This document shows, one piece after another, positions 23,013-29,815 of a stretch of DNA of 31,088 bases. The notes under the pieces were generated by a model. It saw nothing but the letters and a program-made list of their open reading frames with translations, did no database searches and was not told the origin of the DNA. The DNA is from an uncultured Oscillospiraceae bacterium (lineage in GTDB: Bacteria; Bacillota; Clostridia; Oscillospirales; Oscillospiraceae): assembly GCA_958423465.1 (NCBI GenBank), contig CATZRD010000029.1, forward strand, positions 1-31,088, read 5' to 3'. Position numbers and translations under genes: made by a program. How positions within the stretch are numbered: the stretch's first letter is position 1; each line of letters begins with the position of its first letter.

Positions 23013-24221
23013 ATGGCAAAGCGCAGACCCTCCGGGGACGGCATGGTACGAAAGACACCGAGCGGAAGATGGGAAGGCCGAATCGTGGTAGGCCACAAGA
23101 AAAACGGAGCACCCATCTTCCGCTATGTCTACGCGGATACCCAGCGGGAACTGTTGGATAAGCTCCATCGAGCCATCGAGAACTACCAAGACGTGGATCT
23201 GACAGAGGACTGCTCCTTAACACTGGGGGAGTGGTTGGACCGCTGGTTGGAAGAATACAAGACGGAAACGGTTCGTTCCAGTACGCTCAGTGGATATCGG
23301 GGCTATGCCAGAAATTACATCAAGCCCATCTTGGGGGATAAGGCCATCTCTAAAATCACCCCTGCGGATGTGCAGGGGATGTACAACCAACTGAAAGACC
23401 ATGGACGAGTACAGAAAGATGATATCCACGGGCAAGGTTTGTCTGACGCCACGATCAACCGGATCCATTCCATGCTCCATTTGGCGATGAAGGATGCGGA
23501 GACTGATCATATCATCGCTCAAAACCCTCTGGATCAAGTGGTCAACCCAAAACCCAACTACAAGCCGATGCAGATCCTCAATGAAGAACAACTGGATGCG
23601 TTCATGGCTGAGGTACAGAAGGATGAACAGTGGCGGGATTTCTTCTATACGGAACTGACCATTGGCCTGCGCCGGGGCGAGATCTGCGGCCTCAAGTGGG
23701 AGGACTTTGACGAGACAGCGGGGACGCTAAAAGTACAACGCTCCGCAAGCGCGAAGAAGGCAGGCGAACTGGTGGTAGGGGAGACCAAGACTGACCGTGG
23801 CACCAGGAAGATCATCCTGCCCCCTACCACGGCAAATATCCTCCGTGAGAGAAAGAGAATGGCAGTGACGGAGTGGATATTTCCCAATCCCCTTCACCCG
23901 GAGGAGCCCATGAGCCCAGGGAGAGCCTACAACCATATGAAAACTCTGCTAAAGCAGGCGGGGCTGCCATCCATCCGTTTCCACGACCTGCGCCATACCT
24001 TCGCCACTCACGCGTTGGCATCAGGGGTGGACGCAAAGACACTTGCCAGTATCTTAGGACACACCAACGCCAGTTTTACCCTGGATACTTACACCCATGT
24101 CACCGGCGATATGCAGAAGCGCGCCGCTGAGATCGTGGGCGATTTTATGGCCGATATCTTCGGAGAGGAGTTGAAACCGTGGCAAGAAAGCGAAAAAGCG
24201 GCCAAGGCACAATCCGCCTGA
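23013..24221 (+). CDS. Tyrosine recombinase/integrase 1
   Basis: A 402-residue phage-type integrase. Residues 8-60 form the AP2-like arm-binding domain (GRWEGRIVVG), about 68-165 the SAM-like core-binding domain, and about 190-380 the catalytic domain. Catalytic residues are visible: Arg220 (TIGLRRGE), Lys259 (GETKTDRG), His324 and Arg327 (HDLRHTF), His350 (LGHTNAS) and Tyr360 (LDTYTHV). ATG at 23013 with AAGGGAAGTGAGGA upstream. It overlaps the start of a second recombinase by 43 bases. It probably integrates and excises the element, alone or with the second enzyme. Confidence 0.92.
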   Translation: MAKRRPSGDGMVRKTPSGRWEGRIVVGHKKNGAPIFRYVYADTQRELLDKLHRAIENYQDVDLTEDCSLTLGEWLDRWLEEYKTETVRSSTLSGYRGYARNYIKPILGDKAISKITPADVQGMYNQLKDHGRVQKDDIHGQGLSDATINRIHSMLHLAMKDAETDHIIAQNPLDQVVNPKPNYKPMQILNEEQLDAFMAEVQKDEQWRDFFYTELTIGLRRGEICGLKWEDFDETAGTLKVQRSASAKKAGELVVGETKTDRGTRKIILPPTTANILRERKRMAVTEWIFPNPLHPEEPMSPGRAYNHMKTLLKQAGLPSIRFHDLRHTFATHALASGVDAKTLASILGHTNASFTLDTYTHVTGDMQKRAAEIVGDFMADIFGEELKPWQESEKAAKAQSA

Positions 24222-25732
24222 GAAAAGATGGCCGTTGGGAGGGGCGCATAGTCGTTGGCTACGATGACCGGGGCTATCCCAAGACGAAAAATGTCACAGC
24301 GAAAAGCAAGGCAGAGTGTGAGCAAAAGCTAAAGGCCCTGATACAAAGCCGCGCACCGCAGAACAAGACCAGGATCGCACCGAATATGCCCTTCGGGGAG
24401 TGGTTGGATCACTGGTATCAGACCTACTCAAAGCCTCACATTCGGCTGTCAACCCAGGCGGCCTATGAGACGGACATCTATCTCCATGTGATCCCTGAGA
24501 TTGGGCATATCCCGTTGGACAAATTGACGCAGAACGACCTCCAGCAGTTTTACGCCAGATTAAAAAAGAGCGGTAATCTGAAAGATAACGCCGGTATGTC
24601 CAACGGAATGGTTCGAGCCTGCCACGGTAAATGCCGCTCTGCCTTAGAGAAGGCCAAAGCGGAGGGACTGATCAAGAAAAATCCTGCCATTGGATGTAAA
24701 CTCCCACCTAAGAAGGCCAGAGAAATGCAGGTGTTGACCCGCGAGGAGATGCAGAGGTTCCTTATCCAAGCGAAGGAGGAAGGCTATTACGAAGCCTTCC
24801 TCCTGGAACTGGCGACCGGAATGCGGCGGGGAGAACTGATGGCGCTCCAATGGAATGATTTTAATATGGCCACGGGAGAACTTCATATCTGCCGTCAGGT
24901 TTGCCGAGTAAAAGGCAAACTGAGTATCTCAAAACCGAAAACCAAGGGCTCGATGCGGAGTGTGATCTTGCCTCCTGCTGTGGTGCAGGCGCTAAAGGAG
25001 TACAAAAAGACAGTTCGCTCTCGCTGGCTGTTCCCGTCCCCAGTGAAGGAGGATATGCCTATCGACCCGGCCAACATCCGTCAGCGGCTTCACATCGTCC
25101 TGGAACACGCCCAATGCAAGCAGGTGCGGTTCCATGATCTCCGCCATACTTTCGCCACCAACGCCTTAGCAAACGGCATGGACATCAAAACCCTGTCCAC
25201 CATCATAGGCCATGTGTCCTCTGCCACCACGCTGAACATTTACGCCCACACAACAGAGGAGATGCAGCGGCAGGCCGCCGCCAACATCGACCGGGGCATA
25301 GGGAAGGCGGAAGTGCAGGAGGCAGCGGTTCAGCCCACTGCCAAGACGATGACAACATTCCAAGCCTATAAAGGGAACAGGCGCAAACCAGGAACAGGCT
25401 ATCTAAAAGAAATCAAGCCTGGCCTCTGGGAAGGTCGCTACTCCCCGGTGTGGCCTGACGGCAAGAAGCATTCTCGTGATGTCTATGGTAAGACTCAAGA
25501 GGAGTGCGAGACCAAGCTGGCAGAACTGATCATTCAAATGAAATCGGAGATCGCCGCAGTCAAAGCCAAACGGCAACCCATTCCAGACGGCATCAGCAAA
25601 AAGAAACGAGCCGTGATGGATTATATGAAAGCCCACCCGGAGGTCACAAATAAGAGCCAAATCGCAAAGGGGGCTGGGGTAAACAGATCTACGGTTCAGA
25701 GACATTACGACGCAATACGGAAAGAGATGTAG
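24179..25732 (+). CDS. Tyrosine recombinase/integrase 2 with C-terminal extra domains
   Basis: A 517-residue recombinase. Residues 8-55 form an AP2-like arm-binding domain (GRWEGRIVVGYDDRG), about 70-165 the core-binding domain, about 185-370 the catalytic domain: Arg216 (TGMRRGE), Lys255, His319 and Arg322 (HDLRHTF), His345 (IGHVSSA), Tyr355 (LNIYAHT). The protein continues about 140 residues beyond the usual end: residues 405-452 look like another AP2-like domain (GTGYLKEIKPGLWEGRYSPV) and 473-517 like an HTH (VTNKSQIAKGAGVNRSTVQR). GTG at 24179 has GGAGAGGAG 8 bases upstream, inside the end of integrase 1. Both catalytic sets appear intact. Confidence 0.9.
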   Translation: MARKRKSGQGTIRLRKDGRWEGRIVVGYDDRGYPKTKNVTAKSKAECEQKLKALIQSRAPQNKTRIAPNMPFGEWLDHWYQTYSKPHIRLSTQAAYETDIYLHVIPEIGHIPLDKLTQNDLQQFYARLKKSGNLKDNAGMSNGMVRACHGKCRSALEKAKAEGLIKKNPAIGCKLPPKKAREMQVLTREEMQRFLIQAKEEGYYEAFLLELATGMRRGELMALQWNDFNMATGELHICRQVCRVKGKLSISKPKTKGSMRSVILPPAVVQALKEYKKTVRSRWLFPSPVKEDMPIDPANIRQRLHIVLEHAQCKQVRFHDLRHTFATNALANGMDIKTLSTIIGHVSSATTLNIYAHTTEEMQRQAAANIDRGIGKAEVQEAAVQPTAKTMTTFQAYKGNRRKPGTGYLKEIKPGLWEGRYSPVWPDGKKHSRDVYGKTQEECETKLAELIIQMKSEIAAVKAKRQPIPDGISKKKRAVMDYMKAHPEVTNKSQIAKGAGVNRSTVQRHYDAIRKEM

Positions 25733-25811
25733 ATATGACCGGCACTTGAAGTCAGCGAGGCGGTGCACTATTATAAAAACTCTGTTAGAGTATATATGAT
25801 AAGCGAAGAAA

Positions 25812-25843
25812 AAGCCCTTTGGAGCATATGCTCCAGAGGGCTT
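25812..25843 (+). terminator. Hairpin after the integrase genes
   Basis: A 16-bp inverted repeat (25812-25827 and 25828-25843) with a single G-T wobble, forming one long palindrome. An A-run precedes it and a short T-rich CTTCTT follows. It probably ends transcription of the integrase genes. The 79 bases between the integrase stop and this hairpin are AT-rich and may contain an element end. Confidence 0.6.
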
Positions 25844-25916
25844 CTTGGCTCCATGCTGTAAAAGGACTTTTTATTGCAATGGACTTAACCGTCTGCGCTA
25901 TAAATTATCATTTGGA

Positions 25917-26426
25917 TCATAATCCAAATGCCTTATCGTATTTCATAATTCCATCTAATTTACCTGGGCTTTCGTTCAGGCACACCGCCATAAAGTTTTC
26001 ATCTGCCACCTCAAAAGGCGCTTTGATCCCATATCGGCTTGCCGGAACATAACCAGCTTTGGGATAATACTTTGCGTGTCCCAAAACAATAGAATACCCA
26101 TATCCTAATTTGGAAGCAATGATATGCCCTTGCTTTATCAATGATGATCCAATTCCCCTATTTTGATATGCAGGCAAAACGGAGAGCGGTGCAAGCGCAA
26201 GCACTTCAGTCTGATTGACAAATGCTTTTGTAAAGAGAATGTGTCCCACAATTCTGTTATCTTCAATCGCAACAAGCGATAACTCCGGAATAAATGATTT
26301 GCTTTTCCTCAACGAAACAACTAAATCCTGCTCATTGCCATCACTATATTCTGCAGTTGCGAAGGCTTCTTTTATAATTTGATATACCACATCATAATCT
26401 GTTGGCTGCTCTTGCCTGATATTCAA
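25917..26426 (-). CDS. GNAT-family N-acetyltransferase, YhbS-like
   Basis: A 169-residue acetyltransferase. The acetyl-CoA binding motif A is LSVLPAYQNRGIGSSLI (about 81-97, with the Gln-x-x-Gly-x-Gly loop), preceded by the strand IVGHILFTKA, and the C-terminal part has SIVLGHAKYYPKAGY typical of YhbS-like proteins. Start TTG at 26424-26426 with GGAGGTG upstream. Its base composition is clearly more AT-rich than the genes around it, suggesting transfer from another genome. It has its own consensus promoter and lies between the element block and the tRNA-Pro gene. Substrate unknown. Confidence 0.88.
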   Translation of the reverse strand: MNIRQEQPTDYDVVYQIIKEAFATAEYSDGNEQDLVVSLRKSKSFIPELSLVAIEDNRIVGHILFTKAFVNQTEVLALAPLSVLPAYQNRGIGSSLIKQGHIIASKLGYGYSIVLGHAKYYPKAGYVPASRYGIKAPFEVADENFMAVCLNESPGKLDGIMKYDKAFGL

Positions 26427-26471
26427 AAAAACACCTCCACAAAATGAAACTTGCTGATGTTTACCTCAACC

Positions 26472-26500
26472 AGTATAGCACACCTCCGGTAGGGCGTAAA
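26472..26500 (-). promoter_or_regulatory. Sigma-A promoter of the YhbS-like gene
   Basis: On the minus strand TTTACG (26495-26500), 17-base spacer, TATACT (26472-26477), 45 bases before the TTG start. Confidence 0.7.
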
Positions 26501-26511
26501 CAGGCAAGAAA

Positions 26512-26542
26512 ATCGACAAACCCCTTGTGGAAGTTTGTCGAT
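26512..26542 (-). terminator. Intrinsic terminator of the tRNA-Pro transcript
   Basis: A 10-bp inverted repeat (26512-26521 and 26533-26542) with an 11-base loop; on the minus strand it is followed by TTTTCTTG. It lies 4 bases beyond the encoded CCA of the tRNA. Confidence 0.8.
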
Positions 26543-26546
26543 CTTC

Positions 26547-26622
26547 TGGTCCGAGTGGAGAGACTTGAACTCTCGGCCTGACGGTCCCAAACCGCCCGCG
26601 ATACCAACTTCGCCACACCCGG
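26547..26622 (-). tRNA. tRNA-Pro (anticodon TGG)
   Basis: Full 76-nt cloverleaf with encoded CCA (26547-26549). Acceptor CCGGGTG pairs with CACTCGG (one G-T), with the C1-G72 pair and A73 expected for bacterial tRNA-Pro. D-stem GCGA/TCGC with loop AGTTGGTA; anticodon stem GGCGG/CCGTC with loop TTTGGGA, giving anticodon TGG; variable loop AGGCC; perfect T-stem GAGAG/CTCTC with loop TTCAAGT. Transcribed leftward. A truncated 5' half of a similar tRNA lies 186 bases upstream, and the nearest consensus promoter is at 27037-27064, upstream of that fragment. Confidence 0.93.
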
Positions 26623-26807
26623 ATATTCAATTTTTACCATGATACCATGGCAGCGAGGGGAAAAGCAAATTTTTCTGTCTGTGAGTTGCACTGTGGTCTT
26701 GCGGGGAAAGTGCGACACAAAAAGAGAAACGAAGGAAACGTCTTTGCTTAGAGCGTTCAGCCCTTGCGGGATGGAGGAGCGTCCGTAACTGATAGCGCCG
26801 TCTGCTC

Positions 26808-26845
26808 TCCCAAACCATCCGCGCTACCAACTGCGCTACACCCGG
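26808..26845 (-). pseudogene. 5' half of a tRNA-Pro gene (nucleotides 1-38)
   Basis: On the minus strand this is an exact tRNA-Pro first half: acceptor strand CCGGGTG, D-stem GCGC/GCGC with loop AGTTGGTA, anticodon-stem strand GATGG and loop TTTGGGA. Directly after the loop the sequence reads GAGCA instead of the complementary CCATC, and no 3' half follows. The similarity to the intact gene continues on its 5' side for at least 11 bases (TATTCAATT on the plus strand). It is likely a scar of recombination in the anticodon loop. Confidence 0.75.
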
Positions 26846-27036
26846 TTATTCAATTCAAAAGATCTGCTGTCTGTGGTCATTCATGTGGTCAAAGCCGATT
26901 TTTCGCCCGGTTTGGCGCTCCAGACAAATCCCGCAAACTCCCGCGTTCCAAGGCTTTCCGGGCTTCGCTTGTTTCTGTCGTGGATAGGTGGAGCCGCACT
27001 CCCAAACCACCCGTACCCACGCGATGCACAGCCTCT

Positions 27037-27064
27037 ATTATACAGCTTTTCCACCAGCTGTCAA
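27037..27064 (-). promoter_or_regulatory. Strong sigma-A promoter pointing at the tRNA-Pro region
   Basis: Minus strand: perfect TTGACA (27059-27064), 16-base spacer, perfect TATAAT (27037-27042). The first likely product downstream is the degenerate and half tRNA copies, then the intact tRNA-Pro; it reads as the original promoter of the tRNA locus. Confidence 0.8.
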
Positions 27065-27150
27065 ACCCCAATTTTGCATTTGCCTGGGAAGCGGACCCGC
27101 ATATTGCGTATGTAGCGCGCGCAGACTATCGCCGGGGCGAAGCAAAGCCG

Positions 27151-27180
27151 CGAGGGGCCGGACGGTTGTCCGACCCCTCG
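27151..27180 (-). terminator. Hairpin after the spore protein gene
   Basis: A 13-bp stem (27151-27163 and 27168-27180) with one mismatch and a 4-base loop, 25 bases after the stop codon of the SASP gene. The downstream side is not T-rich. Confidence 0.65.
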
Positions 27181-27204
27181 CTTGGCGGCTTGCTGGATGG
27201 ATGC

Positions 27205-27399
27205 TTACAGGCCCTTCTCGTAGGACTCGATCATCTTCTTGACCATCTGGCCGCCCACGGAGCCAGCCTCCCGGGAGCTGAGGTCGCCGTTGTAGCCCTG
27301 CTTCAGGTTGACGCCCACCTCGCTGGCAGCCTCCATCTTGAACTTGTCCATGGCCTCGCGGGCCTCGGGGACGTTGATGCGGTTGTTCTTCTTAGACAT
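27205..27399 (-). CDS. Alpha/beta-type small acid-soluble spore protein
   Basis: A 64-residue DNA-binding spore protein that coats and protects the chromosome in the dormant endospore. The family layout is clear: ARE-AMDKFKMEAASEVGV around the GPR protease cleavage region, then the second conserved block SSREAGSVGGQMVKKMIE. ATG at 27397-27399 was chosen because AGGAGAAAAGGAAA precedes it and the usual SASP length results; a longer frame upstream has no family similarity. Expression is expected in the forespore (sigma-G) but no clear sigma-G promoter could be identified. It shows that the host forms endospores. Confidence 0.93.
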   Translation of the reverse strand: MSKKNNRINVPEAREAMDKFKMEAASEVGVNLKQGYNGDLSSREAGSVGGQMVKKMIESYEKGL

Positions 27400-27627
27400 T
27401 TTCCTTTTCTCCTTCTCCATTTTTGCGGCAGCGCCCGCCGTCAGAAAAAGATCGGGCGTCTGCCGCGCCTCGCCTTTCCCTGTGGTGGAACTTTGGGAGC
27501 GGAACATTCGCTTCCGCCCTTGCCGCACCCATAGCTTGCGCAGAGGAGGACGCATTATGCTCTTCGCGGAGACGGTAATTTTTTGTATCAAAACGCCGGA
27601 CGGAGAGACCGCCGGCAAATTGGCGGC

Positions 27628-27656
27628 TTGATAAAAGTCCCAAATCGGATTATGAT
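27628..27656 (+). promoter_or_regulatory. Sigma-A promoter of the second GNAT transcript
   Basis: TTGATA (27628-27633), 17-base spacer, TATGAT (27651-27656), 32 bases before the small leader ORF. The 228 bases between the SASP start and this promoter hold no recognisable feature. Confidence 0.65.
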
Positions 27657-27687
27657 AGAGGCGCGGTCACAGAGCGGGGAAAAGCGT

Positions 27688-27825
27688 ATGGAGCGGAAGA
27701 GCCTCTCAGTTTTTCAGCGGGCCTATAACCGAATCTACCAAAGGAGCAACGGTATTTATCATCGGCTGGCCGGGCATGACGGCCTGGCGCAAGCGCTACG
27801 GGTATCTGTGAGAAGGGAGGAATGA
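27688..27825 (+). CDS. Small ORF, possible MarR regulator remnant
   Basis: A 45-residue ORF between the promoter and the GNAT gene, with a weak GGGGAAAAG ribosome site. The stretch RAYNRIYQRSNGIYHRLAGHDGL resembles the first helix of MarR-type regulators (split: RAYNRIYQRS, NGIYHRLAGHDGL), after which the similarity stops. It may be a truncated regulator gene or a translated leader. Its stop overlaps the ribosome-site/start region of the GNAT gene. Confidence 0.35.
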   Translation: MERKSLSVFQRAYNRIYQRSNGIYHRLAGHDGLAQALRVSVRREE

Positions 27826-27827
27826 CC

Positions 27828-28304
27828 ATGCGGGTCCAACTGGGGGAACGAACGGCTGAGACCGTGGCTCTGTACTTTGCCAGGGCGCGGCAAAAGACCA
27901 TTCAGGCCACTCTGCCGCAAAAGGCCCGGACGGTGGAGGAAGCGCTGCGGGATTACCGGGCGACGCTTCTTCCCGGCGCGGCCAGCTATGGCAGAACGAT
28001 TCTCGCCGACGGGGCGTATGTGGGCGATGTGTGGTGCTATTGCATCGACCAGGCGGGAACGCCCGGCGCGATGCTGAGCTACTGCGTGTTCGAGCCGTCT
28101 TACTGGAGCAGGGGCGTGGCCACGGAGGCGGTCTCCCTGTTTCTGACGGAGGTAAAGGAGCGGTATGGGCTTTCTACCGTGGGCGCGTTTACTTTCGCGG
28201 ATAACAGGGCGTCCATAAAAGTCCTGGAGAAAAACGGCTTTTTCCTGGCGGAGGAGTTCCGCGAGGACGGACGGGCGTCCCAATACTTCCAGCGTGAGCT
28301 TTAA
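27828..28304 (+). CDS. GNAT-family N-acetyltransferase, RimJ/RimL-like
   Basis: A 158-residue acetyltransferase. YVGDVWCYCID and the motif A strand MLSYCVFEPSYWSRGVATEA (acetyl-CoA loop around SRGVATEA) are followed by the RimJ/RimL-type C-terminal signature FADNRASIKVLEKNGF. The second of two close ATGs (27828) was chosen because AGGGAGG ends 7 bases before it, while the first (27822) is too near. GC content matches the host, unlike the other GNAT at 25917. A perfect terminator follows. Substrate unknown: protein N-termini or small amines are typical of the group. Confidence 0.88.
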   Translation: MRVQLGERTAETVALYFARARQKTIQATLPQKARTVEEALRDYRATLLPGAASYGRTILADGAYVGDVWCYCIDQAGTPGAMLSYCVFEPSYWSRGVATEAVSLFLTEVKERYGLSTVGAFTFADNRASIKVLEKNGFFLAEEFREDGRASQYFQREL

Positions 28305-28343
28305 AAAGGAGGCGCTTTCCCCCGGGGAAAGCGCCTCCTTTTT
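28303..28343. terminator. Bidirectional hairpin terminator
   Basis: Perfect 20-bp inverted repeat (28303-28322 and 28324-28343) around a single base, with A and T runs at its ends; it sits between the converging GNAT and DUF3786 genes. Confidence 0.92.
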
Positions 28344-28345
28344 GA

Positions 28346-28966
28346 CTATTCTCCCATCAGCTCCAGCAACCGCCGGAGCAGATGACCCGCAATGTAGTAG
28401 GTGGTCTCGTACCGGACGAAGTCCAGGGTGTTCTCATCCCACAAAATGGTCAGACTGGCGGGAAAATCCTCGTCGGAGGACCAGAACTGGAAGAGCACCG
28501 GCAGAAAAGGGAAGGGGTACAGCCGGAAGGCCACGTCCCCCCGGCCCTCCCGCCGCCCCCCCAGGGCGGCGCAGGCCCGCGCCAGTTGGGCGGTCCGCCC
28601 GTCGAAGCGCCGGGCCGCAGGCTGGAACATCCCGTCCCCCACCCGGGAGGACTGGACGACGCCCTTGAGCTGGTTGACGGTGCAGAACGTGCCGGCCAGA
28701 CGGCAGCCCTCCTTGGAGCAGCACAGGGCGTCGCAGATGGAGAGAGCCTCGTTGAAATCCGCCTCGTGGGCGGTGCGGAAGCCGTCGTCGCTCCACGCCA
28801 CCACGCCGGTCCGCCGGTCCACCCGGTAGTTCCGGCCTACAAAGGGGAGGTACAGATACGCCGCGTCGTGGTCCAGGCCAAACCTGCGGATCATGGTCTC
28901 CTGGTCGTAGCGCAGAAAGAGCTGCCGGGCGCTGTCCCGGGTGACGTCATAGTTGGAGCGCGCCAT
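28346..28966 (-). CDS. DUF3786 domain protein
   Basis: A 206-residue cytosolic protein that matches the DUF3786 family as remembered: N-terminal helix DSARQLFLRYD, LPFVGRNYRVDRRTG, a cysteine-bearing segment CDALCCSKEGC with a further Cys in AGTFCTVNQ, and LPVLFQFWSSDEDFPASLTILW followed by LLELMGE at the end (motifs cited as LPVLFQFWSSDEDFP and ASLTILWDENT). The family occurs in anaerobes and has no established function; the cysteines suggest metal or cluster binding. ATG with AAGGAGGATACTCC upstream, 12 bases after the trmB stop, so it is probably co-transcribed with trmB. Confidence 0.8.
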   Translation of the reverse strand: MARSNYDVTRDSARQLFLRYDQETMIRRFGLDHDAAYLYLPFVGRNYRVDRRTGVVAWSDDGFRTAHEADFNEALSICDALCCSKEGCRLAGTFCTVNQLKGVVQSSRVGDGMFQPAARRFDGRTAQLARACAALGGRREGRGDVAFRLYPFPFLPVLFQFWSSDEDFPASLTILWDENTLDFVRYETTYYIAGHLLRRLLELMGE

Positions 28967-28978
28967 GGAGTATCCTCC

Positions 28979-29638
28979 TTACTCCGCCGGGGCGGCGGGG
29001 GCCGTCTTGGTCCCCACGCAGCGATTGATGGGCAGGCCCTGTTCATAGAACTTGGCCTCATAGTCGGTCATGACCCCCTGGGGGCCGTTCTCGTGGAGAT
29101 TCCGGGTGACCTGGCTCAGGGCGTAGCCCGCCGCCGGGAACTCCAGCAGGGAGAACTCAAAGAGGGGCTGGTTGTCGGTCTTGAACTCCACCTGCCCTCC
29201 GTCCCGGAGGACCTTCCGGTAGGTCTCCAGGAAGCCCCGATGGGTCAGGCGGCGCTTGGCCTGGCCCTTGGGAGGCCAGGGGTCGCAGAAGTTGATGTAG
29301 ATGCGGTCCGCCTCGCCGGGGGCGAAGTAGTCCGGCAGCAGGGCGGCGTCTCCCACCACGAAAAATACGTTCTTCAGGTCCAGGGCCATGGCCCGCTCCA
29401 TGGCCACCACCAGAGCGTCCGGGACCTTCTCGATGGCGACGAAGAGCACGTCCGGGTTTTCCCGGGCGGTCTCCACGGTGAACCGGCCCTTGCCGCAGCC
29501 CAGCTCCAGACGAAGCTCCCTGGCCTGGGGCATCAGCGCCTGACGCCAGCGCCCCCGCAGGGCGAAGCCGTCGGACACATGGACGGGGGCGCAGCGCTCC
29601 ATCCGGGGGATCAGGTTTTTCTTTTTCCGCATCCGCAT
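28979..29638 (-). CDS. trmB: tRNA (guanine-N7-)-methyltransferase
   Basis: A 219-residue SAM-dependent enzyme that methylates G46 in the variable loop of tRNAs. SAM motif I LELGCGKGRF (44-53) is followed by VAIEKV (68-72 region) and the family signature INFCDPWPPKGQAKRRLTH (about 115-133), with KTDNQPLFEF near the end of the catalytic part. Full length for the family. ATG at 29636-29638 with AGGAGGT 8 bases upstream. Transcribed leftward with the DUF3786 gene and divergent from the kinase-like gene at 29816. Confidence 0.95.
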   Translation of the reverse strand: MRMRKKKNLIPRMERCAPVHVSDGFALRGRWRQALMPQARELRLELGCGKGRFTVETARENPDVLFVAIEKVPDALVVAMERAMALDLKNVFFVVGDAALLPDYFAPGEADRIYINFCDPWPPKGQAKRRLTHRGFLETYRKVLRDGGQVEFKTDNQPLFEFSLLEFPAAGYALSQVTRNLHENGPQGVMTDYEAKFYEQGLPINRCVGTKTAPAAPAE

Positions 29639-29756
29639 GACAGGATACCTCCTGAAACTTTCTCAGACGATCATACCACGATCCGCGAAAAAAGACAAGA
29701 GCGGTCCCGCCGCCGTCCCCGGCCCCGGGCCAAGGCAGCCCCGCCGCAAAAAAAAC

Positions 29757-29785
29757 TTTACGCCGGAGGCAAATTGTGGTAAAAT
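29757..29785 (+). promoter_or_regulatory. Sigma-A promoter of the cytidylate kinase-like gene
   Basis: TTTACG (29757-29762), 17-base spacer, TAAAAT (29780-29785), 30 bases before the ATG at 29816. Confidence 0.6.
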
Positions 29786-29815
29786 AAAAGCATCAGAGCA
29801 GGGGGAGGGACTCAT

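Larger units (their letters stand above)
16931..25843. mobile_element. Putative integrative mobilizable element (MobP3 type)
   Basis: A contiguous block with mobility functions and no housekeeping genes: excisionase-like HTH, winged-helix protein, RHH accessory protein, relaxase, secreted cargo protein and two tyrosine recombinases, with a divergent DUF6076-like gene at the left. No coupling protein, type IV secretion or autonomous conjugation genes are present, so it would need a helper (mobilizable rather than conjugative). The limits given are those of the gene block plus the final hairpin; attL and attR were not found by eye and the true ends may lie beyond, possibly including the AT-rich GNAT gene and the tRNA-Pro at 26547. 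Confidence 0.6.
26624..27204. other. Non-coding tRNA-remnant region
   Basis: No convincing gene in this 580-base stretch. It contains the tRNA-Pro 5' half (26808-26845), a weaker third copy of the anticodon-loop segment (TCCCAAA at 27000-27006, reading GGTTTGGGA on the minus strand), the minus-strand promoter at 27037-27064 and the terminator of the spore-protein gene (27151-27180). Short open frames here lack ribosome sites and cross the tRNA fragments. Confidence 0.6.

Noticed and set aside
16857..26622. Element attachment sites formed by the tRNA-Pro 3' end
   Set aside because: The tRNA 3' end faces the element, but no second copy of its T-arm/acceptor sequence was found near 16.9 kb or elsewhere in the window, so att sites are not claimed.
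26624..27204. Several short open frames on both strands in the tRNA-remnant region
   Set aside because: They lack ribosome sites and read through tRNA fragments and the promoter, so they are not annotated as genes.
27400..27627. Sigma-G promoter for the spore protein gene
   Set aside because: A GCATAAT-like -10 and a TGATAC-like -35 exist on the minus strand but their spacing is about 24 bases, too long for sigma-G.
28382..29782. A 466-codon plus-strand frame across DUF3786 and trmB
   Set aside because: trmB on the opposite strand has full family motifs and a good ribosome site; the plus-strand product is low-complexity Gly/His/Val-rich.
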